8,949 bases of DNA. Origin: Bacteroidales bacterium. GTDB lineage: Bacteria; Bacteroidota; Bacteroidia; Bacteroidales; SM23-62. This document shows positions 1 through 7,407 of this stretch, in pieces. The notes below the pieces were generated by a model, which did not search any database, was not told the origin of the DNA, and saw only the letters and a program-made list of their open reading frames with translations. Position 1 is the first letter of the stretch; each line of letters begins with the position of its first letter. The position numbers and the translations under genes were made by a program. Where the stretch lies: contig JADHVS010000178.1 in assembly GCA_016783865.1 (NCBI GenBank), positions 1-8,949 of the forward strand. Reading direction: 5' to 3'.

Positions 1-412
1 GCATCGTAAAATTCCGGGCTTTTTTCAGGCTTTCGCCAGTTCCAAGATAGATGATATCCAGATTGGAAGGGGCCAGTGCAATATCTCCTATTCCCAGAGA
101 TGGCTGGTCCTCAAATATTGGTTTCCAGGATATCCCATGGTTGACAGACTTCCATAAATTGCCTGATCCAAAAGCAGCGTAAATCGTTCCAGGATGATCC
201 GGATCCAGCTGGACGGCCTCCAGCCTGGCTGAATTAACCGTCGGGCCAAGGCAGATCCATTCAAGTCTGAAGAAAGTTTCATTCTTCAATTTCAAGTGTT
301 GTTCAAAGGAAGACACAAGTGGTGAAACCGGTTGTTGTGATTTCAGGATGAGGGGAGTGATAATGAACAATAAGACCAGGAATTGTAACTTTTTTATGTT
401 GGGTTGTGTCAT
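1..412 (-). CDS. Exported sortilin/BNR-type beta-propeller protein, N-terminal part (runs off left edge)
   Basis: Reading the minus strand from the ATG at 412-410 gives 137 uninterrupted codons to the window edge, so only the N-terminus is present. Residues 1-25 form a signal peptide (two lysines at 7-8, then a run of L, F, V and I), so the protein is exported. From about residue 46 it reads FFRLEWICLGPTVNSARLEA, then a YAAFGSGNLWKS segment, an Asp-box-like SVNHGISW (pattern S-x-D/N-x-G-x-S/T-W), and an ALAPSN...IIYLGTGES strand pair. This is the repeat pattern of VPS10/sortilin-like and GH74-like BNR propellers, which in Bacteroidota are usually large secreted proteins of unproven activity. 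Whether this one hydrolyses glycans or is only a structural or binding propeller cannot be judged from the fragment. It is divergent from the hydrolase gene, with a 124-bp shared intergenic region. Confidence 0.8.
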   Translation of the reverse strand, partial: MTQPNIKKLQFLVLLFIITPLILKSQQPVSPLVSSFEQHLKLKNETFFRLEWICLGPTVNSARLEAVQLDPDHPGTIYAAFGSGNLWKSVNHGISWKPIFEDQPSLGIGDIALAPSNLDIIYLGTGESLKKARNFTM

Positions 413-501
413 GAAATATTGAGGATTATATAACTCATACAAAATAGTGAATTCCTGTGGTAAATGCCTTGATTATTGGAAATATAATGGTACTAAATTG
501 C

Positions 502-509
502 TACATTTA
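502..509 (+). promoter_or_regulatory. Weak candidate -7 promoter element for the exported hydrolase
   Basis: TACATTTA fits the Bacteroidota -7 consensus TAnnTTTG at seven of eight positions and lies 27 bases before the GTG start. The nearest upstream TTG (476-478) is 23 bases away, slightly longer than the usual 19-21. It lies in the 124-bp gap between divergent genes. AT-rich sequence gives such matches by chance, so this is a weak call. Confidence 0.22.
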
Positions 510-536
510 AGTACTCAATCCTGAAAAATCATAATA

Positions 537-2945
537 GTGAAAAAATCAATTATTTGTATAGCTGCATTCCTGGTTTATGGAATTGCTTTCGGACAGGCAG
601 AAAAGGATCAGAATGTTTTCCCCGGAGCGGATGAGAATACCCCCTCCCTGTCGCAATACTTTTCCTGGATAAATAATACAAATGAAGGCAGTACTGCAGA
701 ACAAACGCTGATAAATCTTGATTTTTTCGAATGGTTAAACCGCGAATATGGAATGGTACTGGATATCTATGTGATCAGTGCTGGAGCAATTGATAAGGCC
801 AATTGGTATGGAAGCATGGATTCTGATGAATTCAGGAGGCAGTTTCCGGATGGCTTTGATCCGGTTTATGAGAAGGCAAATGCCATGGGCACACGCCTGG
901 GCACATGGGGAGGTCCGGATGGTTTTGGAAATACGCCGCAAGAGGAGCAGGCCCGGATTGATATGATGGTGAAGCTTTGCAGGGATTATGAATTCAGGCT
1001 TCTGAAATTTGATGCAGTTGTGGGACAGTTACGTAATGAAAAACAGGATGCTTTTATTCGGATGATGGCAGAATGCCGTAAGTACAGCCCTGATCTGATC
1101 CTTTTAAACCACAGGCTAAATTTAAGCGAGGAGGCCAGAAAGCATGTTACGACCTCATTGTGGGGTGGTGAGGAGACCTACATTGATGTCCACATGCCCA
1201 ATTGGAAGATAACAGCACCACATCACAGGGCAACTGCTCTTTCGAGAGATATTGTACCGGGTTTGATCCGTCTTACTGAAGACCATGGGGTGTGTATTTC
1301 TTCCTGTCTTGATTACTGGGAAGACGACCTCGTATTGCAGGCATTTAACCGTTCTCTGTTACTATCTCCACAGATCTATGGTAATCCCTGGTTTCTCAGG
1401 GACGATGAATATTCAAAGCTGGCCAGGATTTTTAACTTATCCAGACATTACCGTGAAATTATAGTTGAAGGAATTGTCCTGCCAGAAAAAATCTATGGGG
1501 AAAAGGCGATATCCCGGGGAGATCGAAATACAAGGTTGGTTACCTTACGGAATATAACATGGGAGAATCAGACAGTTAATGTAAGGGTAGACAATGAAAT
1601 CGGTTTGGAAGAAGAGGTTCTTTTTGAGGCCCGGTTACTGCATCCTGTTGAGCGCATTCTGGGAAACTTTAGGTTTGGAGATGAATTCACAGTCAATGTT
1701 GATCCATTTCGGTCAGCATTGTTGCTTATTTGTCCAGCTGGCAAAGCAGGAACAGGTGTCAGGGGGTGTGATTACCAGGTCATACAGGATATGCCCGGTA
1801 AACCTCTGAAACTTCAGCTACTTGGCTTTCCCGGGATGAGTTATTCCATCCAATTGGAGTCAGGAGACAATAGTTTTTCAGGTGCTGAGCTGGAAGGGAA
1901 GGAGGTGCAGAAATTATTGGAAGGAGATACGATGGTAATTCATTTTCCGGGTGAAAGGTTAACAATGCCGTTCCATCGAAAGTTGGGTGATCTCCTTCCC
2001 TGTGAAGTACCTGAAGACGCGGAAGCATTGTACGAAGCAACCATCTTTGCTGCAGATAATAATGCATTAGAGGTAAGGTCGTTGTTACGATCCGGCGAGA
2101 CCGAAATTCCTGAAGTCAGGGCTGCCCGGGAGGCATTTACTGATCAATCTCTATTTATTGACCGGGGACTCTGGGACCGGTATATGTTTGACGGAGATTT
2201 GAACACTTCGTTTTATATAAGCCGCCGGCACCGGAATACAGGCCTTATCAATGGAGGATCATTAAGATTGGATTTTGGTAAACCAGTAAGTATGGATGAA
2301 TTGGTCATTGAGGTTGGCAGTGAACATAACCTTCAACCATGGAAATCTGAGGAAGCGGTTTATCTGGAGACTTCCGATAACCTGTTGGATTGGAACCGGA
2401 TATACTTCCTTGCAGGAACGACTATCAGGGTACCTTTAAATCCTGAGAATATGGTGAGGTATATAAGATTTCCCGGTACTCCTGAGAGGATCCTTGAAAT
2501 TAATGCTTACAATAAGGGAATTCCACTGGATAGAAAGAACTGGCGTGGATCGCACTTATTCAGTTCATACCGGCGATGCCAGGCAGAAAAGGCCTGGAGC
2601 TATTCCACTGTGCTGGGTGAAATACCTCCGGGAGCATATCTGGCTATCTGCCTTGTAGGACAGCATGGTGCCGAAGGTGCCTATGCTGCTGTCAGGGTGG
2701 ATGGCAAACCAGTGGCTGCTCCTGACAGGAGTCCGTCATATCCGGTAGATCCATGGGAGTACCCGGTTGCCACAGCTCAATCACATTATACCTATTACGT
2801 ACCGCTTACATCTGAAATGGAAGGTCTGCAAATAGATATCGTTGTTCTTGGCATGAAGGGAGGCATAGCAGATTTTTATCCTGAGGTATGGCAGACAACC
2901 CATCCCGTACCTTATCTTTCGAAGGAGCTGATCCTTTCCCGGTAA
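537..2945 (+). CDS. Exported clan GH-D-like glycoside hydrolase with F5/8 type C domain
   Basis: 802 residues from a GTG start; no in-frame alternative lies upstream and the signal peptide follows at once. Residues 1-20 (MKKSIICIAAFLVYGIAFGQ) are a signal peptide without a lipobox, so the product is periplasmic or secreted. Residues 25-330 look like a TIM barrel of the GH27/GH36 alpha-galactosidase type. A GTRLGTWGGPDGFG segment precedes the strand LLKFDAV, whose D159 sits where clan GH-D enzymes keep the nucleophile. Other acidic clusters are LWGGEETYIDVH (208-219) and SSCLDYWEDD (around 255-264, with D259), either of which could hold the acid/base. A beta-sandwich-like region follows (about 330-480). 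Residues about 530-660 resemble a discoidin carbohydrate-binding domain (MFDGDLNTSFY, LRLDFGKPVSMDELVIEV, VRYIRFPG). The last 130 residues are unassigned. The substrate is unknown. The adjacent AraC gene may regulate it. Confidence 0.78.
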   Translation: MKKSIICIAAFLVYGIAFGQAEKDQNVFPGADENTPSLSQYFSWINNTNEGSTAEQTLINLDFFEWLNREYGMVLDIYVISAGAIDKANWYGSMDSDEFRRQFPDGFDPVYEKANAMGTRLGTWGGPDGFGNTPQEEQARIDMMVKLCRDYEFRLLKFDAVVGQLRNEKQDAFIRMMAECRKYSPDLILLNHRLNLSEEARKHVTTSLWGGEETYIDVHMPNWKITAPHHRATALSRDIVPGLIRLTEDHGVCISSCLDYWEDDLVLQAFNRSLLLSPQIYGNPWFLRDDEYSKLARIFNLSRHYREIIVEGIVLPEKIYGEKAISRGDRNTRLVTLRNITWENQTVNVRVDNEIGLEEEVLFEARLLHPVERILGNFRFGDEFTVNVDPFRSALLLICPAGKAGTGVRGCDYQVIQDMPGKPLKLQLLGFPGMSYSIQLESGDNSFSGAELEGKEVQKLLEGDTMVIHFPGERLTMPFHRKLGDLLPCEVPEDAEALYEATIFAADNNALEVRSLLRSGETEIPEVRAAREAFTDQSLFIDRGLWDRYMFDGDLNTSFYISRRHRNTGLINGGSLRLDFGKPVSMDELVIEVGSEHNLQPWKSEEAVYLETSDNLLDWNRIYFLAGTTIRVPLNPENMVRYIRFPGTPERILEINAYNKGIPLDRKNWRGSHLFSSYRRCQAEKAWSYSTVLGEIPPGAYLAICLVGQHGAEGAYAAVRVDGKPVAAPDRSPSYPVDPWEYPVATAQSHYTYYVPLTSEMEGLQIDIVVLGMKGGIADFYPEVWQTTHPVPYLSKELILSR

Positions 2946-3168
2946 ATATCCCTGTTTTTTGAAATGATTATATATTATTTATGCAGGTAGTCAGGCATTT
3001 GAAAAAATTGTATCTTTAAAAATTATCATTGATAATATTTAATAATTATCGAGTAATATACTAGTAATCAAGGGTATAATATTCCAATTAGTTTAATAAA
3101 GTCGCGAAGCATAATGAAAATGGATTTTAAAATAGGATAAGATAGTATATGTTTTAGTTAATATTTGA

Positions 3169-3200
3169 CTTGAATTCTTTATCAGCATAATATATTTTTG
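3169..3200 (+). promoter_or_regulatory. Bacteroidota-type promoter for the AraC regulator
   Basis: CTTG at 3169-3172 is followed after exactly 20 bases by TATTTTTG at 3193-3200, a full match to the Bacteroidota -7 consensus TAnnTTTG. Transcription would start near 3207 and give a leader of about 60 nt before the ATG at 3267. The -7 box overlaps the only upstream in-frame start (TTG at 3198), which argues against translation from there. Confidence 0.5.
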
Positions 3201-3231
3201 TTTTATCATTCTGACTTCTTGCGCCGAAAGA

Positions 3232-3258
3232 GGTTATTTAATTTTCAAATAAATAACC
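3232..3258 (+). repeat. Perfect 9-bp inverted repeat in the AraC leader
   Basis: GGTTATTTA (3232-3240) and TAAATAACC (3250-3258) are exact reverse complements separated by 9 bases, ending 8 bases before the ATG at 3267. In RNA this would fold into a hairpin right at the ribosome landing site. In DNA it could be an operator, for example for autoregulation by the AraC protein. The sequence shows only the symmetry; the role is inferred. Confidence 0.55.
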
Positions 3259-3266
3259 AATTAATT

Positions 3267-4136
3267 ATGGAACCTGTATATTTTAAGGTACCCAGGCATC
3301 CGGAAGAAACTGTCAGGGTTGAAAACTGGGTTTTACCCAGATTCTATGAACCTTTTCACTACCACGAGGAGTGTCAGCTTACACTTATTTTACGGAGCAC
3401 CGGGAACGTGTTTGTTGGAAACAATCTGATTGATTTCAGTGAAGGGGATTTATTTCTTATTGGTTCAAACCTGCCACATGTCTTCAGGCATGATGGGTTT
3501 AATGTTCCTCTGAATGGTAACCGTGTAAGTGCTATATCGGTTTTTTCCCCTTTAAGTGCAATATTGAAGCTAACACAGGATATACCAGAAGCCTTAAGGG
3601 TAAATAGCTTTTTGGAGGAATCAGTATATGGATTTAAATATAAAGCTGCCTCCGAGAAAAAAATTGGCAGGCTTATGAGATTATTGGGTAAAAGCTCCGG
3701 GTTTTCAAAGTTGTTAATGTTACTTGAGATAATAGACCTTTTTTCACAAAACCATCAAAAAGAACAATTAACCTATCAAAATTTTCAGGTTCCTGACCTG
3801 ATTCAGGGTAAAAACCTTACCAAAGTGTTTGATTATGTAATGGCCCGCTATAATGAAAAGATCAAATTGGAGGAAGTAGCCTCGCTGGTTTGTATGACCC
3901 CCAATTCTTTTTGTCGCTTCTTTAAAAGGCATACCCTAAAAACATTTTCAGAGTTTCTAATTAATGTACGCGTTAGCATGGCCTGTAAGAAGCTCCAGGA
4001 AGAAGACACATCTGTTTCAGATTCATGTTATTCAAGCGGATACAACAATATATCAAACTTTCACAGGCATTTTCGCCGCATTGTCGGTCTGACGCCAAAT
4101 GAATATAAAAAGCAAATAACACTTACTTCGGTTTAG
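3267..4136 (+). CDS. AraC-family transcriptional regulator with N-terminal cupin domain
   Basis: 289 residues from the ATG at 3267. An in-frame TTG at 3198 would add 23 residues, but it lies inside the best promoter box and the added residues do not look like part of the fold, so the ATG is preferred. Residues about 5-95 form a cupin-like sensor domain with HYHEECQL (31-38) and a later LIGSNLPHVFRHDG segment, typical of AraC regulators that sense a small ligand. Residues about 184-285 are the double helix-turn-helix: KLEEVASLVCMTPNSFCRFF is the first HTH, and the second ends in the signature SGYNNISNFHRHFRRIVGLT followed by PNEYKK. The protein acts in the cytoplasm as a DNA-binding regulator. 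The flanking hydrolase and the downstream cyclodeaminase-family gene, both on the same strand, are the natural candidate targets, but nothing in the sequence decides between them. Confidence 0.93.
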   Translation: MEPVYFKVPRHPEETVRVENWVLPRFYEPFHYHEECQLTLILRSTGNVFVGNNLIDFSEGDLFLIGSNLPHVFRHDGFNVPLNGNRVSAISVFSPLSAILKLTQDIPEALRVNSFLEESVYGFKYKAASEKKIGRLMRLLGKSSGFSKLLMLLEIIDLFSQNHQKEQLTYQNFQVPDLIQGKNLTKVFDYVMARYNEKIKLEEVASLVCMTPNSFCRFFKRHTLKTFSEFLINVRVSMACKKLQEEDTSVSDSCYSSGYNNISNFHRHFRRIVGLTPNEYKKQITLTSV

Positions 4137-4172
4137 TTATATATAATACTTAATCTTCCTGCCCGGTTTGTT

Positions 4173-4200
4173 ATTTTTACACCTTCATTTATGTAAAAAT
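4173..4200 (+). repeat. 9-bp inverted repeat downstream of the AraC gene
   Basis: ATTTTTACA (4173-4181) and TGTAAAAAT (4192-4200) are exact reverse complements with a 10-base spacer, 36 bases after the AraC stop and 121 bases before the next ATG. The stem is AT-rich and no T-tract follows, so it is a poor intrinsic terminator. It would also suit a dimeric operator in front of the cyclodeaminase-family gene. Which of these it is cannot be told from sequence. Confidence 0.4.
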
Positions 4201-4321
4201 GGTATATAATTAGGGTAATTTAATACTTAAAATAACTTATTGGTTTCAATAAATTTATCTTCAGGTTGCAGGTAAAAGAAATTTCTGCATAATAGATCTT
4301 TTTATATAAAGCAAGACATGC

Positions 4322-5344
4322 ATGGATGATAAGGGAGTGAAAACCAAGGATATCACATCATCTCATGGCCTTTTTGATAAATCGATTCAAAATCTGAAGC
4401 TCATTTCAGATGCGGATGTCAAAAGGATGGTTACCATGAAAAAAGCTGTTGGATTAATGAAGGAAGCTTTTTCCAGTTTTTCACGGGGAAGTAGTTACGT
4501 ACCTCAACGATATGTTTCCAGCTTCCCGGGAATTTCTCTCGACATTTTTTTTAAACCCGTTTATTGCAGCGAGCTTGGGCAGATTTGCATGAAAGTCTTA
4601 ACGCAAAAGAACGCCCATTTTGAAAGAAATAAACCTACCATACAAGGGATCGTACTGTTATTTGATTCGGAAACGAGGGAAATCCTGGCCCTTATTGACG
4701 GAACCTACCTGACTGCCTTACGTACTGGAGCAGCCAGTGGTATTGCAACCCGATACCTGGCACAGGAAGGAGCTGAGACAGTTGCCATTTTTGGTTGTGG
4801 AGCTCAGGGACGAACACAACTTGAAGCCATGTGTGCCGTTCGGCCTGTCAAAAGGGCAATGTTGTTCGATTTAGAGCCAATAGCCTGTGAACAATTGAAA
4901 GCCGAATTATGTCCAAAGCTGGGAATAGAGATTGATATTGAAAATGATACGAAAGTACTGAAAGAGGCAGATATTATTTGTACAGCCACCAATTCCGAAT
5001 CACCGTTATTTAGCAAAGATGATATTAAGGAAGGGGTGCATATAAATGCAATTGGATCTTACAAGCCACATATGCAGGAAATCGCCCCCGCTATACTTAA
5101 AAGCAGTAAAATTTTTGTTGATAGTTCCGACGCCGTTCTGGCAGAGAGTGGTGACCTGATCAAGCCTGTTGCCGAAGGTATATTATCTGTGCAAAGCATC
5201 CATGCTGAGATTGGCAACCTTATCAGCGGGGAAGCTACCGGAAGGCAAAGCGCAGAAGAGACCACCGTATTTAAAAGCGTCGGATTAGCCGTCCAGGATC
5301 TTTACGTTGCCAACGAGGTTTATAAAATGTCTTTAACAAGATGA
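4322..5344 (+). CDS. Ornithine cyclodeaminase / mu-crystallin family NAD(P)-dependent enzyme
   Basis: 340 residues, close to the usual 310-350 of the family. The first ~25 residues before LISDADVKRM are an extension, so a later start is possible; the ATG at 4318 is in another frame and stops at once. Family marks in order: KVLTQK (91-96), ALRTGAASG with R134, the Rossmann nucleotide-binding loop FGCGAQG (157-163), VDSSDAVLAESGD with acidic D267 and D270 where the family keeps its catalytic aspartate, and GLAVQDL near the C-terminus. The family includes ornithine cyclodeaminase (ornithine to proline plus ammonia), alanine dehydrogenases, pyrroline-carboxylate and ketimine reductases and SbnB-type enzymes, so the substrate cannot be assigned from sequence alone. 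It is cytoplasmic. It lies 185 bp behind the AraC gene on the same strand and may be controlled by it; no other amino-acid metabolism enzyme is adjacent. Confidence 0.9.
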   Translation: MDDKGVKTKDITSSHGLFDKSIQNLKLISDADVKRMVTMKKAVGLMKEAFSSFSRGSSYVPQRYVSSFPGISLDIFFKPVYCSELGQICMKVLTQKNAHFERNKPTIQGIVLLFDSETREILALIDGTYLTALRTGAASGIATRYLAQEGAETVAIFGCGAQGRTQLEAMCAVRPVKRAMLFDLEPIACEQLKAELCPKLGIEIDIENDTKVLKEADIICTATNSESPLFSKDDIKEGVHINAIGSYKPHMQEIAPAILKSSKIFVDSSDAVLAESGDLIKPVAEGILSVQSIHAEIGNLISGEATGRQSAEETTVFKSVGLAVQDLYVANEVYKMSLTR

Positions 5345-5467
5345 ATTACTGTTAATTCAATCGGCTCCGGCAATAATTGAGGCAAGTTACCTTCCCGTTA
5401 TTATCGACAGAGTAAAACTGATAATATTCATTTCCAGGGCATTTTTTACTCTTAAAATATGGCATGA

Positions 5468-5671
5468 TTGGGGAAGCTGAAATATTTCCTGGTGGCTCCG
5501 GTATTGGAAGCTGGTGCCTTTTCCAGGCAGGTCTATTTACCGGAAGGGTCGAAATGGAGGGATGCATTTACTGGTAAAACGTACAAAGGGGGAACCATAA
5601 TTGATTACAAAGTAAGTATCGAAAATATTCCACTTTTTACCAGGAATGGTTTTGATTTCAATCTTGAATAA
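5468..5671 (+). pseudogene. GH31 glycoside hydrolase remnant (C-terminal fragment)
   Basis: The 67 codons from 5468 read as the tail of a GH31 alpha-glucosidase/alpha-xylosidase: YFLVAPVLEAG, then RQVYLPEGSKWRDAFTGK, YKGGTII and IPLFTRNG, matching the family's LVAPV...YLP.G.W.....G..Y.GG......IPLF.R.G sequence in order. The catalytic barrel, normally several hundred residues upstream, is absent. The frame is closed by TGA at 5465 and TAA at 5453 immediately before, and the other two forward frames back to 5345 show no GH31-like sequence. The start would be a TTG with no visible ribosome binding site. This is best read as a relic of a deleted gene, not an expressed protein. It fits the glycan-degrading context of the left half of the window. 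Confidence 0.68.
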
Positions 5672-5724
5672 GACACAATGCTACAAATTTGGAATTTAAC
5701 TCCTAATTTTTATGTGTTACCATT

Positions 5725-7224
5725 TTAAATCATGCTTCGGGAGATCCTTCGATTAAATCCTATAAAAATTGCAGTCACAAAAAACCATTGCACCAGGCAG
5801 GTCATAACACTGAATGGATTCAACGGGTTAAACCATTCCCCGGGAGCAAAAACAGTGGCGGATAAGAACAGCCACCAGAAGAGCAGGAAAAAGGCTGCAA
5901 ACGGAATGAACATACGTATGGTTATGCTCCAGTAGCTGCCTACATTCCAATCATTTGCTGTGACATTTATTTCGCCGATCAATTTCTTAACACCCTGTTT
6001 GATCACGGCAAAAGCAATGAAGGCGCCTGAGATCATCAGGGCCACGCTCCATACAAAGTCCTGGTTGCTCAGGATATTCAGGTTGCGTGCCGAAGGAATA
6101 CCGAGCAGGTAGATTACGGCTACCATGATCCAGAGGGCTTTGGTGCGGTTCATACCGGTATCCACTAATACTCTTGTGGGTAGTTCCATCTGTGCTATGA
6201 GCGATGAGAAGCCTGCAAAAGTAAGACCCAGGAAGAAAAGTATGGCCAGGGGATTTCCGAACATCATTCGTGCGAAGAGCTGCGGCATCCAGATAAAGGT
6301 GAGTCCGGTTGAGGCGGGACCGCTCGTTTGCATGATCTCCAGTATCTCGGTATCGGCCATTCCCATTTCAGATCGAAGGACAGCGAAGACAGTCCCGAAG
6401 ATCATGATGCCTGAAAGCAGGGATACAGTATTGTTTCCGATCCCTGTAATAAATGCATTTTTGATGGTTCCATGTTCAGCTTTCATGTAGGCCGCATAGG
6501 TGAGGAATAGTCCCCATCCCGCACCCGTATCAAAGGCGTTTTGTGTAAGCGCGGATATCCATATTTTAGGATCTTTCAGCTGGCTCCACTCCGGCCGGAA
6601 CAGGTAAGCCACACCCTCCCATGCACCCGGCAGGGTGAGTGCCCGGATAACGCACAGGATAACGATCAGCAGCAGGATTGGGATCAGTATCTTATTTACG
6701 CGTTCAATCGACCGGATGCCTTTCCAGATGGCCAGGGCTCCCAGGCCGATGGCCAGTATATGGGTCAGGAATGGCCAGGCACTATCCTGGTAATGGTTCC
6801 AGGTATCCATGGCTGCCTGGGTTGTAAGAGGCAGATCGTGGATAAGTGTATGAGCGAAATAATAGATACACCAGCCTACTACAACTGTATAAAAAAAGGT
6901 GATGGCTGTTGCGACAAAGGCCACAAAAGTTCCCATCCAGGCAAATTTCTTCCCGAGGCTTTTTACGAATATCCCCACAACACCTGACCGGTATTTTTTC
7001 CCGAGTGTATATTCAGCAATGATAAGCGGGATGCTCCAGAGGAACAGAAAGACGACCCACGCGAATAAAAATGCCCCGGCACCATGTTCTCCGGCTGACT
7101 GGGCAGCGATGCGTGGGAATCTCCAGATATTCCCGGTACCAACGGCGATCCCCATAGCACTCAGGATCAATCCCCACCGTGAAGAAAATCGCTGGTTAAC
7201 GCTGGCGTCTAATTTATTCCCCAT
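5725..7224 (-). CDS. Sodium-dependent transporter, NSS/SNF (LeuT-fold) family
   Basis: 499 residues from ATG (7224-7222), full length for the family, with about 11-12 hydrophobic membrane segments. TM1 carries the signature GIAVGTGNIWRFP (25-37), in which G25, A27, V28 and N32 align with LeuT G20, A22, V23 and N27 (sodium and substrate site) and R35 with the gate arginine R30. SIERVNKILIPILL (172-185) matches LeuT TM5. In TM8, AGFSS (337-341) keeps the Na2-site pattern, with serines at the LeuT T354 and S355 positions. TM6 reads QNAFDTGAGWG (228-238), with an aspartate where LeuT has the bulky F253, so the substrate may differ from leucine. The protein should sit in the inner membrane and use the sodium gradient to import an amino acid or related amine. 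It is convergent with the GH31 remnant and divergent from the tRNA-like sequence. The neighbouring cyclodeaminase-family gene makes an amino-acid substrate plausible but does not prove it. Confidence 0.93.
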   Translation of the reverse strand: MGNKLDASVNQRFSSRWGLILSAMGIAVGTGNIWRFPRIAAQSAGEHGAGAFLFAWVVFLFLWSIPLIIAEYTLGKKYRSGVVGIFVKSLGKKFAWMGTFVAFVATAITFFYTVVVGWCIYYFAHTLIHDLPLTTQAAMDTWNHYQDSAWPFLTHILAIGLGALAIWKGIRSIERVNKILIPILLLIVILCVIRALTLPGAWEGVAYLFRPEWSQLKDPKIWISALTQNAFDTGAGWGLFLTYAAYMKAEHGTIKNAFITGIGNNTVSLLSGIMIFGTVFAVLRSEMGMADTEILEIMQTSGPASTGLTFIWMPQLFARMMFGNPLAILFFLGLTFAGFSSLIAQMELPTRVLVDTGMNRTKALWIMVAVIYLLGIPSARNLNILSNQDFVWSVALMISGAFIAFAVIKQGVKKLIGEINVTANDWNVGSYWSITIRMFIPFAAFFLLFWWLFLSATVFAPGEWFNPLNPFSVMTCLVQWFFVTAIFIGFNRRISRSMI

Positions 7225-7334
7225 AATTCAAGGTTCACTGGATTTGGAAAAATAGTATCACAATGATAACAAGAATTATGGAAAAAACCGGTCCTTTTTA
7301 TGATTCTCGAAACGGTTAAACCATTGTCCACCCT

Positions 7335-7407
7335 TCCATCCTGGTGTAATTGGCAACACTCCTGACTCTGAATCAGGGGAGTTCAGGTTCTACCCATGGC
7401 GGGGCAA
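7335..7407 (+). tRNA. tRNA-Gln(CUG)-like sequence, probably degenerate
   Basis: A 73-nt cloverleaf can be drawn: D-stem GTGT/ACAC (7344-7347, 7356-7359) around AATTGGCA; anticodon stem CCTGA/TCAGG (7361-7365, 7373-7377) with loop CTCTGAA, anticodon CUG; a 5-nt variable loop; T-arm TCAGG-TTCTACC-CATGG (7383-7399) with one G-A mismatch; and 3' acceptor strand CGGGGCA (7400-7406). The acceptor stem fails: the 5' strand TCCATCC gives only about four pairs with CGGGGCA. The T-loop has T where a purine is usual (TTCTACC). The 5' side contains a near-tandem 8-mer, TCCACCCT then TCCATCCT (7327-7342), as if a small duplication had split the original acceptor strand; TGTCC at 7325-7329 would pair with GGGCA at the 3' end. 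No CCA is encoded. It is most likely a tRNA pseudogene, or the damaged copy left by an integration event. Confidence 0.6.

Larger units (their letters stand above)
2946..3266. other. AT-rich intergenic region between hydrolase and AraC gene
   Basis: 321 bases with no credible gene. It is strongly AT-rich. It contains a short palindrome at 3022-3036 (ATTATC-att-GATAAT), with a further ATTATC at 3045-3050, a promoter candidate at 3169-3200, and a leader hairpin at 3232-3258. No convincing GC-rich hairpin with a T-tract follows the hydrolase stop codon, so no classical terminator was recognised there. Confidence 0.6.

Noticed and set aside
88..282. Minus-strand 64-codon open frame near the left edge.
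   Set aside because: It lies in another frame inside the beta-propeller gene, whose frame carries a signal peptide and an Asp-box-like motif.
3198..3266. TTG-initiated 23-residue N-terminal extension of the AraC regulator.
   Set aside because: It overlaps the best promoter box and the leader hairpin, and the added residues do not resemble the family.
5352..5567. Minus-strand 71-codon open frame over the GH31 remnant.
   Set aside because: It shows no recognisable pattern and overlaps a forward frame with clear GH31 motifs.
5725..7255. Several forward-strand open frames of 67-148 codons opposite the transporter gene.
   Set aside because: They are antisense shadows of a full-length, clearly conserved NSS gene; their translations show no domain pattern or credible starts.
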